In this document: piece after piece, positions 1-10,591 of the stretch
Position numbering within the stretch: position 1 is the stretch's first letter
Layout: every line of letters starts with the position of its first letter
Source of the DNA: Prorocentrum cordatum
Taxonomy: Eukaryota > Sar > Dinophyceae > Prorocentrales > Prorocentraceae
NCBI GenBank assembly: GCA_963575745.1
Contig: CAUYUJ010016155.1
Span: 145,657 to 209,656 of the forward strand
Direction: 5' to 3'
Length of the DNA: 64,000 nucleotides
Position numbers and translations under genes: made by a program
Notes under the pieces: generated by a model
Told to the model about the DNA's origin: nothing
The model's database searches: none
What the model saw: the letters and a program-made list of their open reading frames with translations, nothing else

Positions 1-240
1 CGACACGACGGCAAGACAGCCACGACACGACGCGCACGACGCGACAGACGGACAGCCGCAACACGACCAGCCAGACAACCACGACACGAAGCAGACAGCC
101 AGGAAGGCAGCCACGACAGACAGTCACGACACGACGACCAACAGCCGCGGCAGGCACGACACGACACGACAGGCACGATACGTCACGACGCGACACGACA
201 CGACGCGAAAGCGCGAGCGCCATCCGCAACGGCGGGACGC
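1..240. repeat. Degenerate CACGA pentamer array
   Basis: This is a run of imperfect CACGA/CGACA units, including variants such as CAGACAGC. It decays into unique sequence near base 240. The left edge is the window edge, so the array may be longer. No coding potential is visible. Confidence 0.8.
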
Positions 241-690
241 AAGCGCAGATGCCTGCAAGATGCAAGCATGCGTGCAAACCGCACGACCCCGAGGCGCGCC
301 GCTATTCGCCGATGCAAGCAGAAGCATAAACGCTGCCTCGTGCGCGCGGTGGCCCTCTCACGCGGGGCCGCGCGCAGCCACGCACGCGCAGTCGAACGCC
401 CCCTCGCGCGCGCGGGCCCCTCGCGCGGGGCCGCGCGCCGCGAGGCGCAAGAAGGCGGGAGGCGGCCTGCGCGCACTGCTCGCGCGCCCTCGCGCGGGCC
501 AGGCGCGGGCGCGAAATTTGTGCCCGCGCGCAACGCAGCACAAGCGAGCGCGCGCGCTTTCGATGGCGTTGTGCGCCCACATGGTGCCGGCGATAGTGCT
601 GTCTCGTCTGCTCCGAAGTCGACTCCTCCAAGTAGCTGAGCCTGTTGGTCGCTGATTGGGCGTGGCTCTCCAGGTCGCGCTGGCGCTCGT
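241..690. other. GC-rich stretch, nothing recognised
   Basis: The stretch is dominated by CG-rich dinucleotide runs that open every reading frame, so its overlapping reading frames are uninformative. I recognise no gene, repeat or RNA here. Confidence 0.5.
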
Positions 691-842
691 GGGCGTCCGC
701 GGGGACGCGGGCGCGGCCGTGCATGAGAATCCGCGAATCTGCACTTGCTGAGCTCGTGGACGTGTGCTGGATGGTCGCGTTCTTTCTCCTCGCGGCAGTC
801 TGGGCATTCCCAATGTCCGGGGCACTGCGAGGGCACCAGCAA
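690..842 (-). pseudogene. Zinc-binding fragment of the retroelement polyprotein
   Basis: The minus-strand frame beginning near 842 reads a compact Cys/His cluster: HWECPDCREEKERD, then a His and a Cys about 10 and 17 residues later (HVHELSKCRF). A tryptophan next to a CxxC, then His and Cys, resembles the zinc-binding module after integrase in dinoflagellate copia-like polyproteins. It is followed by Arg/Pro-rich sequence with no continuing domain. It lies in the expected order after the 1386-921 fragment but not in one frame with it. A chance Cys cluster in another gene remains possible. Confidence 0.35.
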
Positions 843-920
843 GTGGTCGGATCTTGGGAATGCATAGGCGAATCAAATCGCACGTTGCGTCGGCACGCCT
901 GTCACGTGTAGGGCGCGCGC

Positions 921-1386
921 TCAGCGGCCATGGCACCCCTGATCTCCCCCTTCCGCGGCCCCTGAGGCCACCGCTGGGAAGGCTGCCGCATCAACGCCGC
1001 AGCCACGAACACAGTTCGTCTTACGCAGGCGTCTCAGGCTTCGGCGCAAGTCCACGATGCCCTGGACAAGCCGTTCGGCCATCTTCCATGGCCAGGCGTC
1101 GAAACTGTCGCGGCCCTCAACGTGCACGTGGGCGCGCTGGTTGGTGCACTTGAGGTTCACGAACTGCTGGAGGATCTCCAGGGCGTCATACCCCTTGTTG
1201 GCATTGGTCGATGATGACCCTGCACACGCCTCGTGGCGCCAGCACCTCTGGCCATGACGGCCCACTGCACAGCCCCGATGGGTCGGGCTGCTCGCTGGCG
1301 AAGTAGCCGCCGCGCTGCAGCCGCAGCATAGCTACGCGGCCGCAGACTTGGCCCCGCGGGGCCGCGCCCTCGTAGGAGCGCAGCAA
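921..1386 (-). pseudogene. Post-integrase segment of copia-like polyprotein, frameshifted
   Basis: Two overlapping minus-strand frames give one domain-like path. The first (1386-1186) contains GGYFASEQPDPSG and then CRVIIDQCQQG. This matches a pattern common in dinoflagellate retroelement polyproteins, where an 'F.hEqP..S' motif is followed by a 'D.C.yG' motif. The second frame (1265-921) reads HVHVEGRDSFDAWPWKMAE, which resembles the following His/Gly-Arg segment. The join needs a frame change near 1190-1265, so this is a broken copy. It is flanked on its right by a degenerate tandem repeat. Confidence 0.4.
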
Positions 1387-1436
1387 GGTGCCGCGGAGTT
1401 AGGGCCGGCACGCGGGAGCCATGATGGCCACTACAT

Positions 1437-1835
1437 TTAGGTGAATATTTTGGTAGTGGAAAGCCTGACCGAGAGGGGCATGGGGTCGCGGTGGCTGGGG
1501 GGGGGGGGGGCGTGGAGCGGCTGGAACCACTGCCCCTCGTAAACATTAGATGCTGGACCCGACGCCGCGGGCTGCTGGAACCACCTTCCTTCGTTGAAAA
1601 CGAAATGCTGGAGCCGTCTCGTTGGCATGAGCTGCTGAAACTATTGCCCCCCATGACAATTGGACGCTGGAACCGACGCCGCGGGCTGCCGGGGCCACCA
1701 CCACCCGTACAAAGTAAATGCTAGCACCGATGTGTCTCGCAGGCATGAGCTGCTGGAGCCATTTCCCCTCGTTGGGATTGCGCGCTGGAACCACACCCCG
1801 CTTCGTTTGTAAAATATAAATAAGGCGGGGAGGGA
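1437..1835. repeat. Degenerate tandem repeat, ~57/115-bp units
   Basis: The phrases 'gctggaaccac', 'gacgccgcgggctgc' (1561 and 1675) and 'ggcatgagctgctg' recur about every 57 or 115 bases. Several diverged copies are present. The repeat sits between integrase-like and post-integrase fragments, so it probably expanded inside or inserted into the retroelement. Confidence 0.6.
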
Positions 1836-1919
1836 ACGGGGCAGGCCCGAGGGCGGAGGCCATGGGATTGTAGTCGCGCCTCGCCCCCAAATCGAAGCAG
1901 TCTGCGCGCGCTCGCGCGC

Positions 1920-2090
1920 GTGCAATTCGTCAATCGGTCGGTCGGTCTGGTCATCGTCGGCCGTTGTTGCCTCGGTCGGTCAGCCCGTCGGCCCGTCGGT
2001 CTGTCGGTCGTCGTCGTCGGTCGTCATCGTCTCGGTCGGTCGGTCGGTCGGTCGTCGTCGTCGGTTGTCGTCGTCGTTGTCGTGGCTCCC
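1920..2090. repeat. GTCG/TCG microsatellite
   Basis: The tract is a tetranucleotide GTCG run mixed with TCG triplets. It is imperfect. Bases 2091-2390 hold no recognised feature. Confidence 0.8.
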
Positions 2091-2394
2091 TCATGGCTCC
2101 GGATACGTGCACATGCGCTCTAAAAATTCACTACCAATATTGTTCACCTGACTGTAGGGGCCGATTTTGACGGATGTATCGCTCCACGGAGTTCTACTGG
2201 CCCTCATCGCTGAGGTCGCAGCCAGTCACCAAGTCGAAGTTGATGCCACCTTGAAGGGGCGGACAGAAAATTGGCTGGTCCGACCCTACCTACCGCCTAT
2301 CCCTATCATGCCGGCGCCGTGATCAATGGAAGTGAAGTGGGTGAGGGTAGGCGGGGCGATCACGGATGTCGTCGAGCGTGGGAGGCTGAATCGT

Positions 2395-3117
2395 TCAAGC
2401 TCTCGCCAGAGGGCGATCCGCTGCTGGGACCGACGAACCCTGAAACCACCAAGTGGGCAAACCTGCGGCGAGGCTGCCCTGGAGGTCGTCGCCACCGCGC
2501 TCGTCGGCGCGGCCTGGCTCGCCAATGGCGGGGAAGCCCGGAAGATGCGGGGCCAGACCTGTGAGATCGGTATAACAGTCGTTGCGGTGGTCCTCTGCGA
2601 CCTGCTTACATGCTTTGGCCACGTGGCCCTCCTTTACCTTCGCTTTCAGGCGCGCGCTCCGCTGTAGGGCGGGGGCAGACAACGCACTTGTCGGACACTT
2701 GTCGTAACTGCTCAGATTTGTCACGAGTGCGCTTCCGACCTCCAGGGCAGGGGTACCTGCCCGAATTTCCGCCCCGAACGTCGCCTTCGGGGATGGAACA
2801 ACTGGTCGGCTTTCCGTCCCGAGTATCGCGCTTCTTCTGGATGTGCTGCTTGGTGCTCTGGTCTTTGGCGCGCTGCTCCGTGTCGCTATTGCTTGCAAGC
2901 CGCCGCGGAACAGACAGTCGCGTTCGAGCATGGTGCTGAGGCTGCCGCCGCGCCTCGCCGAGAGCGCACCTTCCGGGGCGCGCCGCCGGTCGTTGAAGCA
3001 CAACGGCAGCACGGCGCAAAAAGCAACACGTCGCGGCACACGGAGCCCGGATAGGCATGCCTGTTCGCAGTCGCCCGGTCGTCGTGGTGCTCCTCTAATG
3101 CGACGTCGCAGCACCAC
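2395..3117 (-). pseudogene. Integrase-like fragment of copia-like element
   Basis: The minus-strand frame from 3117 carries CYTDLTG around residues 181-187. This resembles the first catalytic aspartate context of copia integrases (D in 'DLTGP'), followed by HLPG as in many dinoflagellate copies. A neighbouring frame (3058-2606) reads DKCVVCP just upstream, consistent with the CxxC of the integrase zinc module. The domain is split across frames. The second Asp and the Glu of the DDE triad were not located. Its position between the dUTPase and the post-integrase pieces supports the call, but it is not certain. Confidence 0.35.
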
Positions 3118-3589
3118 AGCTGGTTGGGAATCGATACCCCCGTGATCGTCGTGAAAGAAATGCCAATATGCTTGGCATCTGGGGTCAGAGGGGCACGGCA
3201 GGCTCTACGATTGCTGTGGTATAACACGTTAGTGGCAGTAAGCTGCTTTATGGCAGCGCATCACCACAGGGGCCCGCGCAGCCCGAAGATCACGATCCTG
3301 GCGCTGGAGCCCTTGACCCGGGCGCACCACGTGGGAAGGGAGTCAAGGAAGCATTTCACTCCATCCCGGTTCGTGTCGCAAGTGATCCACAGCATACAGT
3401 AGCTCGCGCTGGGGGATGTGTTATCAGACAAGGACCTGGTGGCGACCACGCAGGATGTGGCACGTATGACGTCGTAGCCGTGCCCATATGTAGTGCTAGT
3501 GATGTGCCCCTCCCTCTCCAGGACCCAGACAGGACGGCATGGCCCTGCTGCCCACCTCTGCCGGCCTCGCGGGCAGACCCATCCACCTC

Positions 3590-4201
3590 CTAGTATAGCG
3601 GCTGCGTATAGTTACCCATAGAACCTGTTGGCGCTGCAGTGCCAGATTCCTTCGGGATGGGGTCGCAGCTGCAGCACGTCATGCCAGCGTGACCGAAGCC
3701 CCCAGAGCCACAGGAGGATAAGGGAAGATTCGCGACGACCACGACCTCGGAGTCCGCGGCGACGCGCTCCAGGATGCATAGGGCGATCCGCCAGCCCTGC
3801 TCGACCACGAACGTCCGCGGGCTGGCATTGCGCATAGTCACCTCGACCTCGCCACGGTAGTCGGGGCCCACCACTCCGCCCGCGAGGTCAACGCACTCGA
3901 GGGCCAGTCCTGAGCGCTGGGCGATCTGCAGGCAAGCGCCCGGCGGCGAGAGAGCGGCTACGCCCGTAGACACCAGTTCGCGACCACAGGCATAGCCTGC
4001 TGCGCGAGGTGCGACGTCCGCGCGGGCGGCTAGGTAGTAGCATGCTGCGCGAGGTGCGCCCCGCACTGTTGCTAGTATATCGGGGCTAAGAAACTGCATG
4101 TGAAGCTTCCCAAACTCGCGGGCGTCGTTGGCGTCGTTATCCTGGTGAATGTTGCCCACTCTTCGTAGCGTGAGCTGCCTGGGCGGCAGCCCCTCGGCCA
4201 A
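3590..4201 (-). pseudogene. dUTPase domain within copia-like retroelement
   Basis: This 203-residue minus-strand frame contains the five ordered motifs of trimeric dUTPases. Motif 1 is APRAAGY (65-70), motif 2 is RSGLA (96-100) and motif 3 is GGVVGPDYRG (108-117). Motif 4 is GWRIA (136-140) and motif 5 is GSGGFGHAGM (165-174). The family hydrolyses dUTP to dUMP. Two changes suggest loss of activity: the catalytic Asp of motif 3 (usual G-V-I-D-x-D-Y) is Gly here, and motif 1 has Ala in place of its usual Asp. A 48-bp duplication repeats the motif 1 coding (near 3991 and 4039). The start Met is only the first available one. Upstream in the same strand lies a protease-like remnant, so the domain appears to be part of the retroelement rather than a host gene. 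Confidence 0.65.
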
Positions 4202-4260
4202 CGGAAAAAATCATTTCAAGTTGTCGACTGGCATACACGGGCAACAACTTGGAGCCGACT

Positions 4261-4893
4261 CTAAGACGAACTGCATGGCGCCTGGGCTCTACAAAGTTTC
4301 GCAATATCGAAGACCATGCGCGCGATGCGCCTGCCTCCAACACCCCGCCGTTGGACCGCGCCGTTCAGACCGAGAAGGGCAGGAAGTTCGAAGCCGTCGC
4401 CCTCCACGACAGGAGCGCGCATGCTGCGCTGGGTAGTCACGCCGTCGCGGGTGGCAGCCGCACTAGGACAATTTACCTCCAAATTGGCAGCCTGCGAGCC
4501 CTTGCCTACGCCTGCCACATGAAGCGGGGACGCCGGCCTCTCCTCGGCAGCGGACGCAAAACTGGAAGCACTGCCAGGGGAACGCCTACGATCCTGACGC
4601 GGTGCCCCGGGCGTCGGCGCGGGCCGAGGAGTTCGGGCGGCGCCCCGCTGCGGCGGCGTCTCCTCAGGGCACGCCGTCGCCCGGCATTGGCCGGGCCAGC
4701 CCCGCAGGCGCCGGAACCCGAGCACCGAGGTCTGCCGCGCGGGACCGCGACGCAGATGCTGGGCCCGCAGCGGCACAATCTGCACCGACGAAGCGGAACT
4801 CGGCGACGACGTCAGCCGGGCCGCGGCAAGCCAGGCAGCACGCCAGATGGGCGTCGGCTTCTGCACGAGCTGCAGGCGGCATGCCCGGCGCAA
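4261..4893 (-). pseudogene. Protease-end-like fragment of retroelement polyprotein
   Basis: The C-terminal third of this minus-strand frame reads MRAPVVEGDGFELPALLGLN. This resembles the 'ELPaLLGl' segment at the end of the aspartic protease region of dinoflagellate copia-like polyproteins. It continues to a stop at 4261, just before the dUTPase frame. After that stop, the frame contains MPVDNLK, which fits the spacer seen in such elements. The N-terminal two thirds are Arg/Pro-rich and may be out of frame. No intact D-S/T-G active site was seen. Confidence 0.35.
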
Positions 4894-5120
4894 GATGCGG
4901 CGGGACTGTAGGCGTCCAACTCGATCGCCAAGTGCGGGGGCCTCGAGACGAATGAGACATTCAAGATCGTCGCCGTTGAAGACCGCGACGCGCGTTGCAG
5001 CTGGCGCGGCTGCTGGCGCAGGTGGATCAGTAGGGGTTCATTTCAACTCCGCAATGCCGCAAGGCCCATCGTCGCTGCTCGCCCCGTTCTCGTAAGAGCT
5101 GACGCGAAAGCTGGGCGTTG

Positions 5121-5247
5121 TTGCGTTTCCCATAATACACTCGCAAGGCGAAGCCCTGGGAAACACAATGTTCTTCAAAAAACCGTACTCAATGAGCCGG
5201 AATTGCGTTTCCCATAATTTTTAAAAACATGGGAAACGCAATTCCGG
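5121..5247. repeat. Two adjacent hairpins sharing one arm sequence
   Basis: A perfect 19-bp inverted repeat has arms at 5197-5215 and 5229-5247, with a 13-base AT-rich loop. The left arm reads ccggaattgcgtttcccat. Just upstream, 5121-5136 repeats 'ttgcgtttcccataat'. Its imperfect complement is at about 5157-5168, giving a second hairpin. The AT-rich sequence stands out against GC-rich surroundings. A small foldback transposon footprint or a structured RNA element is possible. Confidence 0.75.
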
Positions 5248-6261
5248 GCGACTGCCTGAGGAGCTCGTCGAGGCGTCGTCGTTGCGCGCGGTCGAGTGCG
5301 CAGCCCGCTCTGCGTTCGGGTCGCACGCCGCTGGACATCCAGGCGTCGCGGCCGGCGAACCACATGGCCACTCCCCGAGATGGCTGGCCCACGTCAATGG
5401 TGACACGCTGGTTGAGGAAAGCCAGATCGTTGGGGGGGCCCGGCATCGGCGGCGGCACGGCTACCGGCGCGGACTGCGGTGGCCACGTCGAACTCGATCT
5501 ACATGGCGCTCCGACGCCAAGTGCTAAAGGTTCATGGCACGTTGGCCCAGCTCGTCAACGGCACATCGGCAGGTGGGGAAGCTGGCACTGCGACTCGAGG
5601 GCACTGACGTCGCTTGCCCAGTCGCGCCCCGTGGCCCCAGCGGGAAGGCACCGGCCACTCTGGCCCACCGCTGTGGCGTCAGTGCCGGCGGCGCTGCTGA
5701 CGCCGCTGGAGCTGCGGGCGCCGCAGACGCTGCGCTTCCAGCTCCTGCCGCGCGGACTGGTAACGCAGTTGCCCTATCCGTCGGCCGAGCAGAGACTCGT
5801 CGCGCGCGCCCACGAGAGCTCGCCCATCTCCCGGCGCAGTCGCCGAAGTTCAGCCCCCCGAGGGTTGGGCGAAGCCGATGACGACGATGAAGTACCCACC
5901 CATGCATCTCGACAAGTGGCTCTGCCCAGCTGCCTGCCAGGAGCCGTCGGGCGAGGCGCTTGGAGCTGCCGCTGCTGGCGATGGCTGCGCACTTGCCGAA
6001 GCAAGCTGGAGTCGGCCGGCCGCCGCCCCCGGGATCGGCGCTCACCGCCATCGGGCTCCGGGACCAATGGTTCGGGCATCCCGCGGTTGCCCTAATCGTC
6101 CAGACCGAATAGGCACCCGGCGCCGCTGGCGGAGCGGCTGGCCCAGGTGCCCCGCGCAACCCCAAGTGCACGAGCGGCGAGGACGCCGGCGCGGGCGGCG
6201 GCGGCGCTGCCGAGGCCGCGGCGCCGAAGAAAAAGGCGCGCCCTTGCCGGCGCCGCCGGGG

Positions 6262-6303
6262 ACAGTCGCGCACGAGGTGCTCCCCTTAGTCGCACTCGCG
6301 GCA
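6262..6303 (-). pseudogene. Gag CCHC zinc knuckle with internal stop
   Basis: On the minus strand the codons read Cys-Arg-Glu-Cys-Asp-stop-Gly-Glu-His-Leu-Val-Arg-Asp-Cys. The spacing C-x2-C-x4-H-x4-C is exactly that of retroviral-type gag nucleic-acid-binding knuckles. A TAA codon falls inside the x4 loop, so this copy cannot make the full motif. It marks the gag end of the retroelement. Confidence 0.6.
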
Positions 6304-6816
6304 ATCGAGACGCGCCCGCCAGGGCCCAGTGGGTCGCCTTGTCGGCCATGCCCCAGAGCACCGGTCCGATGCTTGCCCTTTCCCTTACCCGTGCCCTCCG
6401 CGAGGCCTGCGAAGGTTTCGGGGGGGTCGTCGTCGGGCCAGTTGACCGGGAAGGCGCGGTAGCCTTTCCCGTGGCCCTCGCCCTTGCGCTCGATGGGCCC
6501 ACCCGCGCACGGCCATTGCAGCGGCGTCGTCGGGACATGGCGCGCCCGTAGGAACTTCGCGCAATTCGGGGTCATCGGCGGCGATTTCTTCGACGAGTGA
6601 GCTGGCGGCGCCGGTGTCGGTGCCCGATTCGCGACCTGCTGCTGCATGCGCCACCTGCGGTGCTGCCAATGCATCGGCGTCGGCGGCTGATGGCGCCGCA
6701 GGTGGGATCGGCGCTGCGCTCCGGGCTGGAGGGCCCGCGCCACCCCAGCTCGATCTGGCCCCAGCGCCCTAGGCCCTCCGATCCTGATCGCGGGCGGGCG
6801 CGCCCGCAAGAAACGC

Positions 6817-7190
6817 TCAGCACCGGGGCGAACGCACGGCCAAGGCGAGATTCCCTGGCGAGCCTTCGATCATGTCAAAAACTGCGCAGCTGACCCATCG
6901 CGCGCCAGCCGCGGCGCGTCCGTCGGGCAGGTCACGTCGCAGCGCCACCGGATCATGGCGAGCTGAATGTTCGACGCACCCACCGCGTGCAGCACTCGCG
7001 TAGCCGATGATGAGTTGACCGGCCTGCTGCGCCCTGTTGCGGAGGATGTTGAACCCGGTGGGGAGGTTGTCGACGCGCTCCTGCGGCATTCGGTTCAGGT
7101 TCATCAGGGTCGATACCGCCGGCGCGCGCCCCTCCTGGAGATCTCCAAGCTGGCGCCACCATTCGGCCAGGCTGCGCGCGGGCAGGTCAT
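6817..7190 (-). pseudogene. Gag-like fragment
   Basis: The minus-strand frame here contains MPQERVDNLPTGFNILRN followed by AQQAGQLIIGYA. It is leucine/arginine-rich and probably alpha-helical, as in the capsid part of copia-like gag. It lies about 0.5 kb upstream of the CCHC knuckle, the expected order. The frame is lost on both sides. More diverged gag-like or linker sequence probably extends to about 8500. Bases 7950-8160 there include two related copies of a ~100-bp segment. Confidence 0.3.
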
Positions 7191-8694
7191 AGGCGGCACT
7201 GGGTCGCCGTCAATATGACAACCTTGGACGAAGACAGCCGGCGGCCAGTCGCCCACGCACTCGCGAGCCACGCCGGCCATGCAAGACGAGACGTAGGCCG
7301 CCTAGCGGAACTCGCTGAAGGCGGAGATCGCCACTGACCAAATCATTACCTCCCACGCCCAGCGTCGGAAGGGCACGCGAGATGGCTTCTCGGGCCTCCA
7401 GGCGCGGAGGCGTCGCATGTCGCCGCTGCCCCCACCACCCGCGCCCGCGCAGGCGACGCAGCTGATGGCAGCGACCGCGCCCACTCCAATGGCCTTCCAT
7501 CCAGAGCGCAACCCCCTCCAGTTGTCGAAGAGGCGCGACAGTCCTGGCACCCGCCATCGGCGTCCTGATAGGAATATTCGAGTCCGTCGCGGGTATCTGT
7601 CCCTGGTGCGCCCCTCCTCATCAGCGCATTGGGTCTTCTTTCTGTCGCGCGATTGGAGCGCGGGCTGCACTCGGAGCACCCCGCTACGCGGTGGCGAGAT
7701 AACTCGTCGTCGTCGCATTGTCGCTGCACTGAGCATTGCCAAACGCACGGTAGCCCAGAGGAGTACGCACTGGGATCAAGGTCCGCCAGGAAGCAAAGAG
7801 GGCGCAGGTAACGAACGTCGAGGGTCATGTCCCAAAGAACCGATACCGAACAGTCCCAAGCATGTGTAACGGCCCCCCGGAAGGATGGCAACACAATTGC
7901 CCGCCCCTCCTCTGTATCCCCGCTCTTGCCTGCACGCGCCTCGCCCAGCTTCCAGAACGCAGTTGCGGAGAACTCGGGGCGCCGTGCCGACACCGACGAT
8001 GTGAGCGTCGGATCAAACGACTGCTTGACATAGTCGGCTACACCCACATGCGGGTGCAACTGGGGCGGTGCATCCTTTTTCTCTTCCTCTTCGGGCTTCT
8101 GCAACACAATTGCGCGTAGTTCGGGGCCCCGCGCCGACGCCGTGAACGTGGAACTCGGATCGCTCGACGGTCTTAAGCTGACGGCGGCACTCACGGGCGA
8201 GCGCTGTGACGACGAAGGGCCCTCGAACATCTCGAACGCAGTTCGAAGGTGCCCGAGGGAGAGGCGCGGAGGGCGCTGACCTTCTGGTACATGCTCTTGG
8301 TTTCGTAGATGTGCTTGGTTTCCTGCGCCGCTGATGGCGGCTGGGCCTGGGTGGCCCCGCCAGCCCCTCGAGGCACGGCGCCTGTTTGGGCGAAGTGGAT
8401 GACCAGCATGAGTACGATGCGGAGCAAGTCGCCGCGAGCACGTGGGGAAGCCTCGCGGGCCATGACAGGCGGCGAGTGGTCGCGGCGCGGGTTGCTCAAC
8501 TACCAACTACATATGTGGATGTGGGGTGTAAAAGGCGACCTTCTACATTTCAAAGAAAATCTGTTTGTGAAGAACACGCGTATAACACGGGCACGAAAGC
8601 TTGGCCAGCTTTCGTGCCCCCGAACAGAAACGGCGGCGGTGAGGGAGACGGTTACAAGCGCAAGAGAGAGTGCACTGCAATGGCCTACCGTTCG

Positions 8695-8965
8695 AATACG
8701 AGGAGGGCGAGGAGAAGGAGGAGGAGGAGCAGGACGAAGACGAGGACGAGGAGGAGGAGGCGGAGGAAAAAGAGGAGGACGAAGAGGAGGACGAAGAGGA
8801 GGGGGGAGGGAAGAGGGCGAGGAAGAGGAGGGCGACGACGACCTCGGTGATTGCGACGGCGAAGCGCGACGGCGACGGCGACGGCGGCGCGCGACGACGG
8901 CGACGGCGAACGGCGAACGGCGACGGCGACGGCGACGGCGTCGGCGGCGGCGATGGCACCGACGG
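8695..8965. repeat. GAG/GAC and GACGGC microsatellite
   Basis: A GAGGAG/GACGAG run passes into a GACGGC/GACGGCGACGGCG run. Long acidic or Arg-rich open frames over it are repeat artefacts. Bases 8966-9716 hold no recognised feature. Confidence 0.85.
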
Positions 8966-9716
8966 ACAGGACTCCCAACGAGCCTCGAAATCCGGCCCTG
9001 GAAGCTTGAGGCGGGTCTTCATGCGGTTGAGGTCGGCGGCGTCCACTTCCGAAATGGACATCGCCCGCGAACTCACGTTGAGCCTCCCGAGGGGATCTAT
9101 TGTCGGGAACTGGCGCTTAGCGTGTCAAAGCGGCGGCCGCGGCGACAGCATATGCCTTGCGAAGGGTAGCGAGCCGTGCCGCTCCGACGGGCGAGAAGCT
9201 CGGGAAGGTTTGGGACGCTGACGCCTTGGGACAGGGACGCGCACAGCGTGTCGCGCCGAAGCGTGGCAAGGCAGAACCAGCGACGCGACACGGAAAGTCA
9301 AAGTTGCCGACGATAACATCGCATGCTCCTACGTGTCCTTGCCAGGGGAAACGATTGGAGAGGCAACTGGCTCAGGCGGGGGAAGCATTGACGTGGAATC
9401 GGCGATACATCGCCGATAGATCAGCGGCATTCCCCCGATAACGAAACCGCACCTTCCTGGGCGGGGCGGGCACACCCAGGCCCCGATTGACGATGAATGT
9501 GCGATTGGAGGTCGATGCCTCCCCTGCTTGGCCCGTTCCCCCGTGGCGTTGCCCCTGATCTTGGCGGCGCGCACGAGGGGGTGGCGCCGTGCGTCGCCTC
9601 GTCACCTCACCTCCTCCCTCCGTTCCCTCCCCCTGCCCCTGCTATGTCGCCCCCCTGCTCCTCTCGGACATGCCTCGTTGGAGGCAAGCCAAGTAATTCA
9701 GCATCCAGCATCCATC

Positions 9717-10075
9717 CTGCTCCTCCTCCCCCTCCTCCTCCTCCTCCTATTCCTCCTCCCTCCTCCTCCTCCTCCTCCTCCTCCTCCTCCTCCTCCTCCT
9801 CCTCCTCCTCCTCCTCCTCCGCCTCCTCCTCCTCCTCCTCTCCTCCTCCTCCTCCTCCTCCCTCCCTCCTCCTCCTCCTCCGCCTCCTCCGCCTCCTCCT
9901 CCCCTCCTCCTCCCTCTCCTCCTCCTCCTCCTCCTCCTCCTCCTCCTCCTCCTCCTCCTCCTCCTCCTCCTCCCTCTCCTCCTCCTCCTCCTACTCATAC
10001 TCCTACTCCTAAGTACTCCTACTCCTACACCTACTCCTACTCCTATCCTTATTCCTTATTAGAATATACTCCTAC
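9717..10075. repeat. CCT array passing into TACTCC array
   Basis: About 290 bases of nearly pure CTC/CCT triplets are followed by about 65 bases of TACTCC hexamers. The open frames are poly-Pro, poly-Ser and poly-Arg artefacts. Confidence 0.95.
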
Positions 10076-10210
10076 TCCCCCCTCAGGCCGGCCATTAGGG
10101 GCCGCATCCGGGGGGTCCCATCCGAACCTGTAAAAAACAATATAAAATCAACATGTTTCTTATTTTTCCCTCTCGACATGGATGTCCTGTCGTCCACGGC
10201 GATAATCCAT

Positions 10211-10591
10211 TGCAAAAAATACCACAAAGAGCACACGCGCGCGTTCATGTCAGAATCCTACCGAACACCGTGTGTTTGCAAGCATTTCAACATAAAAACA
10301 TCAAAAACCCAGTGCTTTTTCACAAAAATTGTACAAATTTCCCGCCCGGGCTCTCTTGCTGAAATCATAGGAAAACCATAGGAATCTTAAGAGTTCTGTC
10401 AAATCCAGCGATTTCACGTCATCGCGCGGTGCACTCGCGATGCTCTGTCATGCACCCAGGCCGCGAATCCTGTGCAAAAAATACCACAAAGAGCACACTC
10501 GCGCGTTCATGTCAGAATCCTACCGAACACCGTGTGTTTGCAAGCATTTCAACATAAAAACATCAAAAACCCAATGCTTTTTCACAAAAAT
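10211..10591 (+). repeat. 119-bp direct repeat, two near-identical copies
   Basis: Copies lie at 10211-10329 and 10473-10591, 262 bases apart. They differ at about two positions by eye. Both run from 'tgcaaaaaatacc' to 'ttcacaaaaat' and are AT-rich compared with their surroundings. The 143-base spacer is unrelated. Such recent duplication could reflect a small element or solo terminal repeats. Confidence 0.85.

Larger units (their letters stand above)
690..8510 (-). mobile_element. Decayed Ty1/copia-like retroelement, minus strand
   Basis: Several minus-strand fragments lie in the order expected for a copia polyprotein. A gag-like piece near 7.1-6.8 kb is followed by a CCHC zinc knuckle near 6.3 kb and a protease-end-like piece near 4.5-4.3 kb. 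Then come a dUTPase domain at 4.2-3.6 kb, an integrase-like piece near 3.1-2.5 kb and post-integrase pieces at 1.39-0.70 kb. Frames shift and stops interrupt throughout, so the copy is dead. The reverse transcriptase would lie left of base 1. No long terminal repeats were identified. The assignment rests on remembered family patterns, and the limits are approximate. Confidence 0.5.

Noticed and set aside
183-936. Several long overlapping frames on both strands
   Set aside because: GC-rich alternating sequence leaves all frames open. Only the small Cys/His cluster near 700-842 on the minus strand looked meaningful.
9528-10133. Long open frame rich in Pro, Ser or Arg
   Set aside because: It is produced by the CCT and TACTCC arrays. 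Frames on both strands are equally open and carry no domain.
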